DNA of 64,000 nt, from the NCBI RefSeq assembly GCF_011759375.1, contig NZ_JAARML010000002.1, positions 2,108,001 to 2,172,000 of the forward strand. The letters run 5' to 3'. Below the pieces are notes generated by a model, which saw only the letters and a program-made list of their open reading frames with translations, did no database searches and was not told the DNA's origin. Shown piece after piece: positions 63,140 to 64,000 of the stretch. The translations under genes and the position numbers were made by a program. The stretch's first letter is position 1; every line of letters begins with the position of its first letter. The stretch is from Paraflavitalea devenefica (GTDB taxonomy: Bacteria; Bacteroidota; Bacteroidia; Chitinophagales; Chitinophagaceae).

Positions 63140-64000
63140 ATGAAGAATATACTTAAAATAGTTGGTCTGCCGGCTTTATTGATCAGTGTGTTGCCGGCCT
63201 GTCATAAAGTGGATGTTCCCATTACTACTGAAATTACACCGGATGTATTCCCACTGGATTCTACCCAGTTTTCGTCCGTAGCAGGCCCGGTATATGTAGC
63301 TTTCCGGGGCAACTATTCCCTCGACTACTGGTTTATGCAAAACCTTTCCACCGATATGGCTATCCTGCCTGCGCGTGGTGGTAACTGGTATGATAATAAG
63401 AACTACCTCGACCTGCATTACCATAGCTGGACCAAGGACCACCCCTGGACACAAAGTTGCTGGGCCTGGTTGTCCAAAATTATCGGCGTGGCCAATCAGT
63501 CTATCTCCATCTTGCAGCAGAACATGACTGCCGGTACCTACAAAACGCAAACCCTGGCCGAAATGCGGGGTATGCGGGCGATCGCCTATTTCATGATGAT
63601 GGACCTCTATGGCAACGTGCCCCTGTACACAGAGTATGGTGACTTCTCTGCCAGGCCCAAAGCGCCCCGTGAAGAAGTGTTCGACTTTATTGAAACGGAA
63701 CTTAAAGCCATATTGCCCGATCTGAGTACTACCGTTGGTGTGTCTACCTATGGCCGGCCTACCCGTTATATGGCGCAGGCGCTCCTGGCCAAAATGTACC
63801 TGAATGCGCCGCAATATATCGGAAACACCCGGTACAATGAATGTATCGCTGCCTGCGATGATATCATTAGCAGCAACAAATATGCGTTGGAAGCACGCAG
63901 CACCTACCTCAGCATGTTCTATCCCAACAATGGTCCTGCCTTCAAGGAATTTATTTTTGCTATTCCCTATGATGCAGCAGCCACCAGTGGTAGCTACCTC
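63140..64000 (+). CDS. SusD/RagB-family lipoprotein, 5' part (cut by window end)
   Basis: The ATG at 63140 opens a frame that runs without a stop to the last base (287 codons visible of an expected ~500). The signal ends in LPAC with the lipobox Cys at residue 21. The N-terminal TPR-like helices of SusD are visible (AEMRGMRAIAYFMMMDLYGNVP, TRYMAQALLAKMYLNA). It follows SusC by 22 bases, as expected for a SusCD pair. Only the N-terminal half can be judged. Confidence 0.9.
   Translation, partial: MKNILKIVGLPALLISVLPACHKVDVPITTEITPDVFPLDSTQFSSVAGPVYVAFRGNYSLDYWFMQNLSTDMAILPARGGNWYDNKNYLDLHYHSWTKDHPWTQSCWAWLSKIIGVANQSISILQQNMTAGTYKTQTLAEMRGMRAIAYFMMMDLYGNVPLYTEYGDFSARPKAPREEVFDFIETELKAILPDLSTTVGVSTYGRPTRYMAQALLAKMYLNAPQYIGNTRYNECIAACDDIISSNKYALEARSTYLSMFYPNNGPAFKEFIFAIPYDAAATSGSYL

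Overview
This window almost certainly comes from a Bacteroidota chromosome, most likely the family Chitinophagaceae (Chitinophaga/Niastella-like). The reasons are two SusC/SusD pairs, further TonB-dependent receptors with carboxypeptidase-regulatory-like N-terminal domains, a giant secreted protein with a type IX secretion (T9SS) C-terminal tail, many Bacteroidota lipoproteins and no recognisable Shine-Dalgarno sites. I placed it by protein style only; there is no rRNA, tRNA, CRISPR array or insertion sequence in the window. Genes are dense and continue off both ends.

Layout. 1-5 kb: the end of a TonB-dependent receptor, then a secreted protein of unknown function and an M48 metallopeptidase. 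5-9 kb: a YhcG/DUF1016 nuclease carrying an internal tandem expansion, then a two-subunit molybdenum oxidoreductase of the isoquinoline 1-oxidoreductase type (iorAB). 9-20 kb: a siderophore-type TonB receptor, a SusC-SusD-lipoprotein-lipoprotein operon, an SMP-30-like lipoprotein and a small membrane protein. 20-24 kb: a Tat-exported phospholipase C followed by a PagL-like lipid A deacylase. 24-25.5 kb: an Lrp/AsnC regulator and an EamA exporter, closed by a strong terminator. 25.9-31.2 kb: a small proline-tailed protein, an exported TPR-CHAT protein, an ECF sigma factor and its membrane TPR/anti-sigma partner. 31.2-34.3 kb: a methionine-biosynthesis operon (metY-metX) preceded by a cysteine-rich leader peptide. 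34.4-38.4 kb: a 1301-residue AsmA-like protein. 38.4-46.9 kb: a divergent island with a metallo-beta-lactamase-fold hydrolase and a thermolysin-like peptidase on one side, and a PKD/beta-barrel protein plus a second exported TPR-CHAT protein on the other. 47.2-57.6 kb: a single 3453-residue T9SS protein with a beta-helix head and six ~410-residue modules. 57.6-64 kb: a LacI regulator, a eukaryote-like myo-inositol oxygenase and a second SusC/SusD pair, the latter cut by the window edge.

How the parts fit. The SusCD operons and TonB receptors take up nutrients across the outer membrane. metY/metX make homocysteine from homoserine and sulfide, and the Cys-rich leader suggests control by cysteine supply. 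The LacI-MIOX-SusCD cluster looks like an inositol or inositol-derivative utilisation locus. The most unusual feature is the pair of envelope-anchored TPR-CHAT proteases. Both have a signal peptide at the front and a single membrane anchor at the back, so the protease domain should face the periplasm. One sits beside a sigma/anti-sigma pair and the other beside a PKD/barrel outer-membrane protein and two predicted hydrolases. These are the best candidates for an undescribed system.
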